From CAIZGX01 sp964511555 (GTDB lineage: Bacteria > Bacteroidota > Bacteroidia > Flavobacteriales_D > Sanyastnellaceae), in NCBI GenBank assembly GCA_964511555.1, contig CAZEFR010000006.1:1-64000 (forward strand): a stretch of DNA of 64,000 bases, given 5' to 3'. Below the pieces are notes generated by a model. It was not told the origin of the DNA, searched no databases, and saw only the letters and a list, made by a program, of their open reading frames with translations. Positions within the stretch are counted from its first letter, which is position 1. Every line of letters starts with the position of its first letter. This document shows, piece after piece, positions 51,129 through 62,000 of the stretch. A program made the translations under genes and the position numbers.

Positions 51129-52077
51129 TGTGGTGAATCGAATTGTATGAGCCTAAATCAAGTACTCCCTTTACACCTGACACTTGACAATATTCATCGA
51201 GTAATGAATTTTTAAGCTGACAGTTCTCCACTTTTGAATTGGATTCTATGGACGTATTTTCAAGTGATGAATTCGTGATGGAAACGTTGCTGGCAATGCT
51301 AACATTTGGACCAACAGTAGAATTGTGAAGAACGACGTTGTTCCCGAAATAACAAGGCTCAATAATTTTCGAATCCCCTTCCAACTTCACATTGTGTTTT
51401 TGTGGAAGCCTTGAAACAACGGAAGCCATCGTTTCCACAACGGCAGCTTTATTCCCGCAATCCATCCACTCATTCACCTCACCTGGAACAAACTTGGCTC
51501 CTTGCTTCATCATGTTGCGCATGGCATCTGGCAATTGGTATTCGCCCCCGTTCATGATGTTGTTGTCTAACAAATATTGAAGCTCTCGTTTCAACCATTC
51601 ACCGTCTTTGAAATAATAAATTCCAATCATGGCTAAGTCTGAAACAAACTCTTGTGGTTTTTCTTGGAAGGAAACTATGGTGCCTTCCGCATTTAATTCA
51701 ACTACACCAAACTGACGAGGATCCTCAATTTTCTTCACCCACAAAACGCCATCTGCGTTTGGATCTAATTTGAAGTCGGCGCGAAAAAGTGTATCTGCGA
51801 AAGCCACGGTAACAGGACCTTGCAGCGCAGACTCTGCGCAAAGTATGGCGTGTGCAGTTCCTAATGCTTCGTCTTGATAATGAATGGTTCCTTTCGCGCC
51901 AAGTTGTTCTGCTAAAGCAATAAGATTGTTTTCGACTTCCTTTCCGAATCGACCGATAATGAAAGCAATCTCTTCAACCTTTTCCGTTTGAATAGAAACA
52001 ATATCTTCAACCAAACGCTGAACAATAGGCTTCTCTGCAATGCGCACGAGTGGTTTCGGAGTTACGAGGGTATGCGG
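51121..52077 (-). CDS. Sugar-phosphate nucleotidyltransferase, N-terminus lost in assembly gap
   Basis: About 318 C-terminal residues are visible. The first after the gap is PHTLVTPKPLVRIAEKPI, the sugar-nucleotide transferase signature, which normally follows GxGxRL by a few residues; that part lies in the gap. Then FIIGRFGKEVENNLI, DEALGTAHAILCAESALQGPVTVAFADTLF (metal and product site), PRQFGVVELNAEGTIVSFQEKP, NEWMDCGNKAAVVE and a left-handed beta-helix end with hexapeptide repeats (FGNNVVLHNSTVGPNVSIASNVSI). It activates a sugar phosphate for surface polysaccharides. It joins dut in frame only through the 100-N run; these are two genes. Confidence 0.85.
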   Translation of the reverse strand, partial: PHTLVTPKPLVRIAEKPIVQRLVEDIVSIQTEKVEEIAFIIGRFGKEVENNLIALAEQLGAKGTIHYQDEALGTAHAILCAESALQGPVTVAFADTLFRADFKLDPNADGVLWVKKIEDPRQFGVVELNAEGTIVSFQEKPQEFVSDLAMIGIYYFKDGEWLKRELQYLLDNNIMNGGEYQLPDAMRNMMKQGAKFVPGEVNEWMDCGNKAAVVETMASVVSRLPQKHNVKLEGDSKIIEPCYFGNNVVLHNSTVGPNVSIASNVSITNSSLENTSIESNSKVENCQLKNSLLDEYCQVSGVKGVLDLGSYNSIHHND

Positions 52078-52177
52078 NNNNNNNNNNNNNNNNNNNNNNN
52101 NNNNNNNNNNNNNNNNNNNNNNNNNNNNNNNNNNNNNNNNNNNNNNNNNNNNNNNNNNNNNNNNNNNNNNNNNNNNN
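52078..52177. other. Assembly gap of 100 N between dut and the nucleotidyltransferase
   Basis: Exactly 100 N. The missing C-terminus of dUTPase (about 50 residues) and N-terminus of the transferase (about 16) add up to roughly 200 bases, so the true gap is probably nearer 200 than 100. Confidence 0.95.
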
Positions 52178-52458
52178 ACCAACAAAACTTTGATCTCTCC
52201 ACGGTAATCAGCATCAATGGTTCCGGGTGTATTCAAAACCGTAATTCCGTTCTTGAATGCAAGGCCACTTCGTGGACGAATTTGCGCTTCAACACCAACA
52301 GGTAATTCCATGAACAATCCGGTTGGAACCAACACTCTTTCGAGTGATTTCAATTCAATTGAATCTTCAATATTTGCGCGAAGGTCTAATCCAGCAGCGT
52401 GCGCCGTAGCGTACGCTGGAGCTGGATACTTCGATTTATTTATTAAGGCAACTTTCAT
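52178..52458 (-). CDS. dut: dUTP diphosphatase, C-terminus lost in assembly gap
   Basis: 93 residues from the ATG at 52456-52458; the ATG directly before it (52459-52461) is equally possible. Motifs 1-3 of the trimeric dUTPase: AHAAGLDLRANIE, RPRSGLAFKNGITVLNTPGTIDADYRGEIKVLL. The later motifs, including the flexible Gly-rich tail, fall in the gap. It removes dUTP and supplies dUMP for dTMP synthesis. The start overlaps the stop of the crotonase gene in ATGA. Confidence 0.92.
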
Positions 52459-53240
52459 CATTTCCCAGTGAAGGTTGGTTTGCGTTTTTCCATGAACGCA
52501 GTTGTTCCCTCTTTGAAATCTTCCGTTCCGAAACATTTTCCGAACTCCTCTGCTTCCGCCTTCAATCCAATAGCTTCGCTATCAAATCCTGCTTGCACCG
52601 CACGTAAAGCACTTGAGATTGCTGATGGAGAAAGCTTTTCAATTTTTCCAGCTAAATCAGTCGTGAACTTCATCAATGTTTCCAATTCCACAACGTGGTT
52701 AACCAATCCCCATTGCAAAGCGTCTGCCGCTGAAAGTCTACCTGCAGTTACAATTAACTCGGTTGCTTTCCCTCTACCAACTAAACGCGGTAAACGCTGT
52801 GTTCCACCGTATCCGGGAATGACACCCAAAGAAACTTCAGGTAATCCCATGACTGCATTCGAAGAAGCTACGCGCATGTGACAGCTCATGGCCAATTCCA
52901 ATCCACCTCCGAATGCATATCCATTTACGGCAGCAATTACGGGAGTGTTCAAACGCTCTACGAAATTGAACAATTGTTCATGTCCCAACAACGAAAGTTC
53001 CTTGCCTTGTTCAACAGAAAAACTCGCGAATTCTTTAATGTCGGCGCCTGCAACAAAAGCCTTATCGCCCGCGCCTGTTAACACAATGGCACGAACACTC
53101 TCATCAGCCTCGGCTTCTGCAAAGGCACTGTTTAGCTCTTCAATGGTTGCCTTGTTCAAGGCGTTCATTTGATCGGGTCTGTTAATCGTGATGATGCGTG
53201 TTGCACCAATATTTTCAAGAAGTAAAAATTGAAATGACAT
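52458..53240 (-). CDS. Enoyl-CoA hydratase/isomerase family protein (crotonase)
   Basis: 260 residues. Oxyanion-hole loops AFVAGADIKEFASF and NGYAFGGGLELAMSCHMRVAS, with both catalytic-position glutamates (Glu in GLELAMSC and in MGLPEVSLGVIPGYGGTQRLPR), as in short-chain enoyl-CoA hydratase. Likely acts in fatty-acid or amino-acid oxidation. It is the first gene of the unit that continues to dut; upstream 35 bases separate it from the large surface protein gene. Confidence 0.93.
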   Translation of the reverse strand: MSFQFLLLENIGATRIITINRPDQMNALNKATIEELNSAFAEAEADESVRAIVLTGAGDKAFVAGADIKEFASFSVEQGKELSLLGHEQLFNFVERLNTPVIAAVNGYAFGGGLELAMSCHMRVASSNAVMGLPEVSLGVIPGYGGTQRLPRLVGRGKATELIVTAGRLSAADALQWGLVNHVVELETLMKFTTDLAGKIEKLSPSAISSALRAVQAGFDSEAIGLKAEAEEFGKCFGTEDFKEGTTAFMEKRKPTFTGK

Positions 53241-53275
53241 AGCAAATTGTTTTGGCGAATTTATTCCAAAAGAGA

Positions 53276-56200
53276 TTAACGAATCACAGTTACGTGTCCA
53301 ATTAATTCTGTTCGTCGCTCAATGGAATCAAATGAAACCTTCCACGTATACACATCATTCGGCACGAAATAATCTTTGTAGCCCCCAAGCCATGGTTCAT
53401 TCGGATTATTCGTTTCGAAAATCTTAATTCCCCAACGATCGAAAATTTGAAGCTGAAATCCAGTTAAATTTTCACCCACCACAAGAAATACATCATTCAA
53501 ACCATCTCCATTCGGTGTTAGTGCGTTAGGCACATATATGGGGAAATATGGACGAACATAGACAGAGTCAATTCCAACACAACCGGTGCTGCTGGTGCTT
53601 GTTAAATAATACCACATGGGCTCAGCAGGAGCCGCAACAGGGAACGCACATGTGGTGCATGAAAGGCCTTCTGAAGGAAACCAGGTATAGTCGAGACCAA
53701 AAGTGTTTCCAAAGAGCTGCGTTTCTCCAGGATAATCGAAATATTGATCCGGACCGGCATCTATCTCGGGCAAAGAGAGAATGTTCATGAATAAGGAATC
53801 GGTATCTGAACATCCATTAACGTCTGTTCCAACAACAGTTATCCATTGTGAAAACGGAGCATTTGCTAAGGTTGAGCTTTCGAAAGAACTCACCACACTG
53901 TTGAAAGGCAACCAAGCGTAAAAATCGGCGCCAAAAGCCTCAATTGGATAATACTCCCCGAGGCAAACTGTTCCTCCTTCGGAAGCAACGACATTCAATT
54001 CAATAACATTGATTGAAACTTCAGAATTACCTGATCCACAAACATTGGTAATAGCGACGTTGTAGGTTATTGAGTTTATTGGTGAAGCTGTTGGGTTTTG
54101 AATTGTGGTTGAATTTAATCCCGTTGCAGGCGACCACGAGTAAGCCAATCCATCTTCCGATTGCAATACCACGTTTTCTCCTAAACATAAATTTATGGTC
54201 GGATAAACCACTCCACCAGGAACATTTTGTTCAACAAAAACAACACAGCTATCGGTAGCGGTGCATCCTTCGGGAGTTGTAATCGTCACGAAGAACTGTT
54301 CATCCAATATTGGTGTTGCTATGGTTGCAGCGGTGTTCAATGAACTTAAAGAAGGACTTGTTTGCCATACATAACTTGCTCCGCCCGATGCGGTAAGCGG
54401 TTGTGAATCGCCCAGACAAATGGTGTAATCCGGTCCTGCTTCTGCAACTGGGATAATGACATTCACAAAAACTCCAACGGTGTCGCTTCCACACACATTA
54501 AAATCAGTTACGAAGTATGTTGAAGGGTTCGTTGGTGTTGCTACTGCCGTGTTTCCATTCACGTTGGAAAGGGTTACGTTATTCAACCAAAATAAATTCG
54601 CAGAACCGGTCGCATTCAAAGTCACGGACTCTCCCACACACAGGGGATTTACAGGAGCAATAGTCGGCGGAGTAAAATCAATAATTTGAAGATTCACTGT
54701 TGCGGTATCCGATACATAACAATCGTTAATGTCCGAGGCAATCATAGAAACCGTTACGTTTCCAACGGAATTGAAAACGTGACTGGGTTGGAAAGCTGAA
54801 CTCGTTTGTCCGTCTCCGAAATTCCAAATAAAATCGGAAGCGTTTTGTGTTTCGTTTACAAATTGCGCTGGGCTTCCGACACAAATTTGAGAAGGCCCTT
54901 GAACATTCGCGATAGCCTCCAATTGTCCAAGATCGAAACGAAAAACAGCGAGGTTACAGCCGAAGCTGTTGTTTGTTGAAGACCACGCCCCTGGGGTCGT
55001 TGGAAAATCGTCGTTATTCTGACAACCCGCGCAAACCGCTTGAAACACTGAACCACTTTTATCAAATCGTGAAGTCCCTCCGTCTACGTGCTCAGCGCTA
55101 GAGCTGCCTCCGAGATAAGACCCATAAACCAACTGTGTTGCACTTGCATTCAACACCGCTAGATAAAAATCGCTTCCATCGGTTGTTGATTGAAACGCAT
55201 CAGGGGTAATAGGCAAATTGAAGGTTGTGCTGTTGTATGCAAGACAAGTTAATGACTGACAGGAAATGGAATTCGACTCGCCACCCCACCCACTGAAATA
55301 AATTTGATTGCAATCACTAACCAAGAAAGCTGTTGGCGAAATATCAATCTCTCCGCTTCCCGTTCCAATGGTTGTGTTCCAAATGAGATTACTCAATGCT
55401 GAATTGTACTTCCGAATAAATTGTCCACTATTCGCTTGACCGTACAATCCGGGGGTAATTGCCATGTTTCCCGAAGTTTGTCCCAAACAATAAATATTGT
55501 CGGCCAAATCCGTTTGAAGAAAATACACTTGATCGTACTCAGAAGTACCTACAAAAGTTCCAGCGATCACATTGAAATTAGAAGGGTCTATTCGCAGAAT
55601 GAATCCGTCGGTTCCACCATTCCAATTTGAATCTTCACCTGTCGAGCAAAAAGGAAAATTTTGACTCCGTGTGCCACCTGCGACAAGTATGGCTCCGTCA
55701 TTCGCAAACTCCAACGAGTAAATGGCATCGGCAGCTGAACCGCCAATGTATGTAGCCCAAAGAAGCATACTCAAACTTGGGTTCATTTTCGCTATGTAAC
55801 CGTCACTGTCTCCACCGCCGTATGAACTTTGAGTAGAAGCACCAGCAATATCTGAGTTACCTCGAACACAAGAACCAATGAAAATATTGTTATCTGCGTC
55901 TACGTTTACTTCTCCCCGAAATGCATCGCCATAATTGTAAAACAGCTCGTTGGCGTAATTCAATCCGTCGGTAGCACTGTTCCCCAAAAAAGTAGATGCC
56001 GCCATGGTTCCGCTTGCGTTGAATTTCGTGATGAAAAAATCGCACCCATCTGGATGGCCACTTGTAAAAAAAGAGGACATCATAAGTGGTGAGCCTCCTG
56101 AAAAGATAGGCTGGTAAGCACCCATGGTGGTGGGAAAATCACTACTTCCTGTTACACCGAAAACCACAATTCGATTGAGGTTATCGACTACAACAGAGTG

Positions 56201-57163
56201 TGGAGTTTCTTGGTGAAGTCCACCCAAGTATGTGCTATACAAAAGAGCAGAGCCAGATTCATTGAATTTCGAAATAGCTACATCGAAATAATTCCCAACG
56301 GAAGGATTAAAAAGCGTAGAAAATGCATTTGTTGTGGTTGGATAATTGTTCGCGAAAACACTTGCTCCGGAAACCAAGTTTCCATTTAAATCGTCGCACG
56401 CCGTGAATCCAAAGTTGTTTGCTGAAGAGCCGATGAAAGAAGAGAACGCTATTTCCGGATCAATAATTAAGGGATAGTTTGTGTCGTATGTTCCCAATTC
56501 AAACTGAAGTCTGTTTCCAACTAAAACATAATCGCACTTCACTTCAATGAAATGTCCGTTTATGGATTGAAATGCAAAGGGCTTCGATTCATAAATTCTT
56601 CCCAATGGATGATGAGAAATTAAGTTTCCAGAAGTGTCAATTTCCAACCTCAAAGAATCGTGATATTGCCATGAGATTTGATTGGGATTCGCGTTCGACT
56701 CTAGTTCAAACTGGTACTTGACTGACTTTGATTTGGCCAAGAATCTGAGATTTATTCCATCGTAGACATGCTGAAAATTTATATTTTGAAAACGCTTCAC
56801 GTGTGAACGCCACTTTGTGGAATCTGCACCCAGATAGTAGTTGAAATAACCGGGTAAATCATCGAATTCTTCTGCCATATTCAAATTAGCATTCACCAAT
56901 TCTTGGAGGAAGAACAGCGTAACCACTGAATCGGGAAGAGCATTGGGTTTATGGTTGGGGTTGAAAACAGTAGAGTCGAAAAGTTCGTAGGCTATGCCTT
57001 CTGACTGAATCCACAAAGATCCTCCCGGAATTTCGGCCTTATACCTCACTTGGTCTGGCCATTGACCTTTGTTTTGAATGAAAGAAATTTGCGCATGGAA
57101 ATGTGCCGGAATACTCACCAGAAAAACGAGGGTAAAAACGAGTATAATTCTTTGAGGCAACAT
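53276..57163 (-). CDS. Giant secreted protein with SBBP beta-propeller repeats, PKD domain and type-B type IX sorting domain
   Basis: 1295 residues from the ATG at 57161-57163, with a signal peptide ending HFHA. Residues about 28-260 match DUF7948 (SFIQNKGQWPDQVRYKAEIPGGSLWIQSEG). About 290-700 hold SBBP repeats (AISKFNESGSALLYSTYLGG, ...TYIGGSAADAIYSLEF). A PKD domain has FIWNFGDGQTSSAFQPSHVF near residue 775, then several Ig-like repeats (NPLCVGESVTLNATGS, TICLGDSQPLTASGGASYVWQ). The C-terminus YVPNALTPNGDGLNDVF ... FDRWGIKIFETNNPNEPWLG is the gliding-motility-type (type B) sorting domain. It is a probable adhesin and client of PorP/SprF-type proteins. Confidence 0.92.
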   Translation of the reverse strand: MLPQRIILVFTLVFLVSIPAHFHAQISFIQNKGQWPDQVRYKAEIPGGSLWIQSEGIAYELFDSTVFNPNHKPNALPDSVVTLFFLQELVNANLNMAEEFDDLPGYFNYYLGADSTKWRSHVKRFQNINFQHVYDGINLRFLAKSKSVKYQFELESNANPNQISWQYHDSLRLEIDTSGNLISHHPLGRIYESKPFAFQSINGHFIEVKCDYVLVGNRLQFELGTYDTNYPLIIDPEIAFSSFIGSSANNFGFTACDDLNGNLVSGASVFANNYPTTTNAFSTLFNPSVGNYFDVAISKFNESGSALLYSTYLGGLHQETPHSVVVDNLNRIVVFGVTGSSDFPTTMGAYQPIFSGGSPLMMSSFFTSGHPDGCDFFITKFNASGTMAASTFLGNSATDGLNYANELFYNYGDAFRGEVNVDADNNIFIGSCVRGNSDIAGASTQSSYGGGDSDGYIAKMNPSLSMLLWATYIGGSAADAIYSLEFANDGAILVAGGTRSQNFPFCSTGEDSNWNGGTDGFILRIDPSNFNVIAGTFVGTSEYDQVYFLQTDLADNIYCLGQTSGNMAITPGLYGQANSGQFIRKYNSALSNLIWNTTIGTGSGEIDISPTAFLVSDCNQIYFSGWGGESNSISCQSLTCLAYNSTTFNLPITPDAFQSTTDGSDFYLAVLNASATQLVYGSYLGGSSSAEHVDGGTSRFDKSGSVFQAVCAGCQNNDDFPTTPGAWSSTNNSFGCNLAVFRFDLGQLEAIANVQGPSQICVGSPAQFVNETQNASDFIWNFGDGQTSSAFQPSHVFNSVGNVTVSMIASDINDCYVSDTATVNLQIIDFTPPTIAPVNPLCVGESVTLNATGSANLFWLNNVTLSNVNGNTAVATPTNPSTYFVTDFNVCGSDTVGVFVNVIIPVAEAGPDYTICLGDSQPLTASGGASYVWQTSPSLSSLNTAATIATPILDEQFFVTITTPEGCTATDSCVVFVEQNVPGGVVYPTINLCLGENVVLQSEDGLAYSWSPATGLNSTTIQNPTASPINSITYNVAITNVCGSGNSEVSINVIELNVVASEGGTVCLGEYYPIEAFGADFYAWLPFNSVVSSFESSTLANAPFSQWITVVGTDVNGCSDTDSLFMNILSLPEIDAGPDQYFDYPGETQLFGNTFGLDYTWFPSEGLSCTTCAFPVAAPAEPMWYYLTSTSSTGCVGIDSVYVRPYFPIYVPNALTPNGDGLNDVFLVVGENLTGFQLQIFDRWGIKIFETNNPNEPWLGGYKDYFVPNDVYTWKVSFDSIERRTELIGHVTVIR

Positions 57164-57169
57164 GATTTT

Positions 57170-57177
57170 CGAAGATA
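57170..57177 (-). promoter_or_regulatory. -7-like box of the giant surface protein gene
   Basis: TATCTTCG on the minus strand, one mismatch, ends 6 bases before the ATG. Confidence 0.45.
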
Positions 57178-57217
57178 AGACTACTTCGTAAGACAATGCG
57201 TTGCATTTAGAGAAAAA

Positions 57218-58222
57218 CTAGCTGAGTTTGTCTGCCAGAACTTTCATTTCCATGGCAGGAGATTTCTTCTCGTATAAAATTCGGTACACAGCATCGGCAA
57301 TTGGAATATCTGCATTGAACTTTTTATTAATCTCATGAATTCCTCTCGTGGCATAAAAACCTTCTGCAACCATGTTCATTTCTATGGTCGCCCACTTCAC
57401 ACTGTAGCCCTTTCCAACCATGGTACCGAACGTGCGGTTGCGTGAGTATGGCGAATAGGCCGTTACCAATAAGTCTCCAAGGTAAGCTGAAGATTTAACA
57501 TCTCTGTGCACCTCGTGAACAGCATCTATGAATCGCTCTATCTCTCCAATAGCCGCAGTTACAAGCACGGCCTGAAAATTATCTCCGTAACCTAACCCGT
57601 GGCAAATACCAGAAGCAACAGCGTAGACATTTTTTAAAATGGCCGATAACTCGGTTCCGAAAACATCTTCTGTTGTGGTCGTTTTAATGTATCTACACTT
57701 CAACTGCTCTGCCATATAATCTGCCTTGTCCAAATCAGAACAACCGATTGTTAGATAAGAGAGCTTCTCAAGCGCTACCTCTTCTGCATGACAAGGTCCG
57801 CAAATAATGCCAATATTATCGTAAGGGACATTCCACGTTTTGTGGAAGTAACGCGCTGGAATAGCATCGAACTCGTTTATTACCCCTTTAATTGCTGAAA
57901 ACAATATCTTCCGCTCTAAGCCAACCACCCCAGCATCTTGAAAAGCAGAATGGACAAAAGCAGATGGAATGGCCACTACTAAAATATCGCAAGCGTCTAC
58001 AACCTCTTGAAGATTTGAAGTCACATGAACCTTTTCCATGTCGAATTCAATAGCCTGAATATAATTCGGGTTGTGGCCAAATTCCTTTATGTGCTTAACG
58101 GCCTCTTCATTCCGCATCCACCAATACACGTGTTGCTGCGATTGGCTTAACAATTTCGTTAAAGCCGTAGCCCAACTACCGCCTCCTAAAACCCCAATGG
58201 TCTTCTTTCCTGAATCTGTCAT
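57218..58222 (-). CDS. gpsA: NAD(P)-dependent glycerol-3-phosphate dehydrogenase
   Basis: 334 residues from the ATG at 58220-58222, supported by a perfect -7 box just upstream and by the family start TIGVLGGGSWATALTKLL (dinucleotide-binding GxGxxA region). Others: FSAIKGVINE, IICGPCHAEEV, TEDVFGTELSAILKNVYAVASGICHGLGYGDN (catalytic Lys region) and SYLGDL-like SSAYLGDLLVTAYSPYSRNRTFG. It makes glycerol 3-phosphate from dihydroxyacetone phosphate for phospholipids. Divergent from the LytTR regulator gene. Confidence 0.96.
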   Translation of the reverse strand: MTDSGKKTIGVLGGGSWATALTKLLSQSQQHVYWWMRNEEAVKHIKEFGHNPNYIQAIEFDMEKVHVTSNLQEVVDACDILVVAIPSAFVHSAFQDAGVVGLERKILFSAIKGVINEFDAIPARYFHKTWNVPYDNIGIICGPCHAEEVALEKLSYLTIGCSDLDKADYMAEQLKCRYIKTTTTEDVFGTELSAILKNVYAVASGICHGLGYGDNFQAVLVTAAIGEIERFIDAVHEVHRDVKSSAYLGDLLVTAYSPYSRNRTFGTMVGKGYSVKWATIEMNMVAEGFYATRGIHEINKKFNADIPIADAVYRILYEKKSPAMEMKVLADKLS

Positions 58223-58227
58223 GAGTG

Positions 58228-58235
58228 CAAAGATA
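58228..58235 (-). promoter_or_regulatory. -7 box of gpsA
   Basis: TATCTTTG, a perfect TAnnTTTG, ends 5 bases before the ATG; a TTG (58253-58255) lies 17 bases upstream. Confidence 0.6.
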
Positions 58236-58293
58236 ATCATTCTATAAAACTCCAATTTCCTTCGTATTTTGCGTGCATTGAAGCGAATGAATA

Positions 58294-59058
58294 ATGGAAA
58301 AACTAAAAGCAATACTTGTAGACGATGAATTCTTCGCTCGTGAGAATTTAAAAATGTTGTTGCAAGAATACGCCAACGAAAATGTAGATCTAATCGGTGA
58401 AGCTGCATCTGTAAAAGAAGCGCTAGAACTGTGTGAAAACAACAAAGTTGATTTGGTCTTTTTGGACATTATGATGCCCGAGGCAGATGGGTTCTCATTT
58501 TTAGAGCAAGTAAAAAACAGAAATTTTCAAGTGGTATTTACAACTGCCTTCCGCGAATATGCCGTTAAAGCAATTAAAGAAAATGCGCTCGACTACCTTG
58601 AAAAACCAATAGACATCGAAGAGCTGAAAAATGTTGTAGTTAAAGCTTCTAAAAACCAAGCTAAGCAGACTGGCTCTCTCGACGAAAATAAAATTAATCG
58701 CGTACTTCAAGAAATTGCGTTGCATAGCAATTTCGACAAGACCGTAGTTCCAACGCGTGACGGATTCGTGATTCTTCGCAACAACGAATTGATTCGATTA
58801 GAAGCCGACGAGAATTACACAACTTTGTATTGTGTCAATGGAAAAAAATACGTGAGTAGCAAGAATATTAAGTCCTTTGAGGAAAAACTTGACTCGCATA
58901 TGTTCATGCGCGTGCACAAATCGCACATTGTAAATATTGCCTTTCACCTGAAAGAATTCAACCGAACAGAAGGCAATGTCGTTGTTCTCTCGAACGGCGA
59001 CCACGTGCCCGTTTCGAGAAGAAAGCTACAAGAATTCATAGACAAAATGCAAGAGTAG
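58294..59058 (+). CDS. LytTR-type response regulator
   Basis: 254 residues. Receiver domain (about 1-120): acidic pocket DDEFFAREN, phosphoacceptor Asp in VDLVFLDIMMPEADGFSFLEQV, then TTAFREYAVKAIKENALDYLEKPI with the conserved Lys. LytTR DNA-binding domain (about 150-252): NELIRLEADENYTTLYCVNGKKYVSSKNIKSFEEKL and MRVHKSHIVNIAF, RKLQEFIDKM. It should be phosphorylated by the histidine kinase encoded 2 bases downstream and bind promoter repeats. Confidence 0.94.
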   Translation: MEKLKAILVDDEFFARENLKMLLQEYANENVDLIGEAASVKEALELCENNKVDLVFLDIMMPEADGFSFLEQVKNRNFQVVFTTAFREYAVKAIKENALDYLEKPIDIEELKNVVVKASKNQAKQTGSLDENKINRVLQEIALHSNFDKTVVPTRDGFVILRNNELIRLEADENYTTLYCVNGKKYVSSKNIKSFEEKLDSHMFMRVHKSHIVNIAFHLKEFNRTEGNVVVLSNGDHVPVSRRKLQEFIDKMQE

Positions 59059-59060
59059 TC

Positions 59061-62000
59061 ATGTTTCTAAAGAAACACATAACCATACTGTTTGCGTTGC
59101 TCTGCTTAAGTTCTTTCGGACAGCAGTATTCCTTTCTTCAATATAGTTTGAAAGAAGGTTTGGCACAAACACAGGTAAGGTGTATTCACCAAGACAAACA
59201 AGGATATGTTTGGATAGGTACACTCGGCGGAGCATCTAAATTCAATGGAAGCACATTTGTAAATTTCAACAGAACAGATGGGCTTATAAACAATCAGATT
59301 AACTGCATTCAACAGCTTCAAAACGAACAAATCGTTTTTGGGTCCATTGGCGGCATTTCTATCCTCGACGGAAACACTTTCAATAGCTATAAATTCTCCG
59401 GTGATTTCAATGAAGCTTCTACTACGTCTCTTTATGAAATAAACTCAAACAATCTTCTGATTGGCACAGAGCATGGACTTCTTTTATTTTCTGGCAATAA
59501 TTTCATAGAAAATAACTCAACCCTTTTTTTTAAAGGTGAAAGCATTAAACGAATTCGAAAAAGCAGGAACGACGAAGTGCTTGTGGCTACCAAAAAAGGA
59601 ATTTGGAGACTCACGAACAATCAATGGATTCAAGAGTATTTACTTGCCGACAAAGAAAATGTCATCTTCGACTTCATTGAAAGTTCAACCAATGAGCTTT
59701 GGGTGGTAAGCTCACTGGGTGGAGTTACCAACGCACAGAGTGGCGGAACTATTCCAAACCTAGGCGACTTCGCTTTAGCCAATGTTTTCACCGGTATAGA
59801 TTCGCAGAATGGTGAAATTTATTTTACAAGCCGAACAGGTGTAGTTCAATACAACGAGAAAACTCAAACGCATTTGTTCTTTTCAAAATCGAACGGTCTT
59901 TCGATAGATGACATTCGACAAGTATTTACCGATCGTGAGGGCATTCGATGGTTCGCGAGTTATGGAGGTGGTATTTTTAAACTTACGAGTACTCAGTTCA
60001 AAAGCTTCACCACCAACAATGGTCTAACGGGAAATGCCGTCATGAGTATTACGCAAGATTCACGAGGAAACTACTTCTTCGGAACATACGACAACGGAAT
60101 AAGTATCTTGCCTAATCCGACTGATAATTCCCATGCAAATTTCAATGCAGCACTGCATGAACTGTCGCCAAATCTTCGAGTTTGGACAACCTTGAAAAGT
60201 TGGGGTTGGAAAGGAGCTATTTGGATTGGAACCCCTGAAGGACTTTATGCATACGACTGTTGTTCATACGCTATGCCGCATTGGCTTCATTTCGGAAAAG
60301 AAGAAGGTTTAGAGGAAGAACTCGTGCTTAGTCTGCTTGAAAGGAGAGATGGCTCGTTGCTTATTGGAACCAACAAAGGAATTCAAGCTTATTCCAACAA
60401 AACCTTTCAAAGCTTTTCACAATTGCCCAATTTCCCTGCAACTAGAATTCGACATATGTTGGAGGCTAAGGACGGGAAAATTTGGATGGCCACGCGCGAT
60501 GGCATTTCGCTCTTCCAAAACAACTCATTTACAAATTTCGGAGAAGCGCAAGGTCTTCAAGACGCGAGTGCATACAGCATAGCGGAACTGCCAAATGGAG
60601 AGATCATTGCAGGAACGCAATCGGGCCTTTACAAAGGAAATGAAAACGGTTTTGCTCGCTTGAACATTTCTGAAGAGCCCGGAGGAAACACGGTGAACTT
60701 CTTGAAGGTAATTCAAAACAAACTTTGGATCGGAACGCTGAACGGAATTTTTATTTGGCAATTAAATCAAAATGGTGCGTTAGGTGAAAGGACCATTCAT
60801 CTGAATGAATCAGATGGACTTATAAGTCTTGAGACAAACCTGAACGCTATATACGTTGATCTTCAAAACACAGTTTGGGTAGGTACACCCGAGGGTGTTA
60901 TGCAAATTGAATTAAATGCTATTGACGCGAAGTTTAACATCCCAACCCCAATTGTTCACCTCGCAAACATTCAGTCGAATCTAGAAAACATCGACTGGAA
61001 AGCGCTCAGCTCGGGCGCCTGGAACGGCAAGTCTTTTCCGAATGGCCTTGAATTCGATTACAGGCAAAATTCTTTTACGTTTTTCTTCGACGCATCAAGT
61101 ACTACCTATCCTGAAAGACTTGAATTCAGTTATTGGCTGGAAGGATTAGACAGTTCCTGGAGTAGTCCCACTGCGTTTTCACAGGTGAATATTAACAATC
61201 TTCCTTCAGGAAAATATACGTTTCACATTCGCGCAAGAAATGGTAAATGGGGAATGTGGAGTGAAGAAGTTACCTGGCAATTCACCATACTTCCACCCTG
61301 GTATTTAAGATGGTGGATTATTCTTTTGGAAATTGTTCTTGTCACTGGCTTAGTCGTATTCATTTCCTATTCAAGAAGAAAAAACACAAGGAATAAACAC
61401 CTGGCCGAACAGTCTGAAATGAAATCGAAACTACTCATACTCGAGCAACAAAGCATGAACTCAAGTATGAACAGGCACTTTATTTTCAACGCACTAAATT
61501 CCATTCAGTATTACATCAATAGACAAGACAGACTGGCTGCAAACCAATACCTGACAGACTTTGCGAAATTGATTCGAAAAAATTTAGACAGTTCTGAAGA
61601 AAACTTCGCTCCCCTCTCAGAAGAAATTGAGCGACTTGAATTGTATTTGAAGTTGGAAAGCATGCGCTTCCCGGATAAGTTTAAGTATCACATTCAACTT
61701 GACTCTCCGGAAATAATTCGTCAAGTTAAAATACCAGCCATGCTCATTCAGCCTTTTCTTGAAAACTCTATTTGGCACGGTCTCTTGCCCAAAGAATCTG
61801 GCGGAAAGCTGAATGTCTTTTTCGGTTTGAATGAAGGGTGTCTAGAAATTCGAATTGAAGACAACGGAATTGGAATTGCTGAAAGCCAGGCTAGGAAAAC
61901 CACCAGCGATGGCCACATCTCGAAGGGAATGGAAATTACCCGAAATCGAATAGCTCTGATTGAACAGATGACCGGCAAACGAATCGAATTAAAGGGACCT

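Noticed and set aside
51121..52536. A single 471-residue dUTPase-nucleotidyltransferase fusion protein
   Set aside because: The frame is joined only by 100 N; each part lacks its own conserved terminal motifs, so these are two neighbouring genes broken by a gap.
53250..53271. Inverted repeat TTTTGG-N10-CCAAAA after the giant surface protein gene
   Set aside because: Weak AT-rich stem with no T-tract on the minus strand; not convincing as a terminator.
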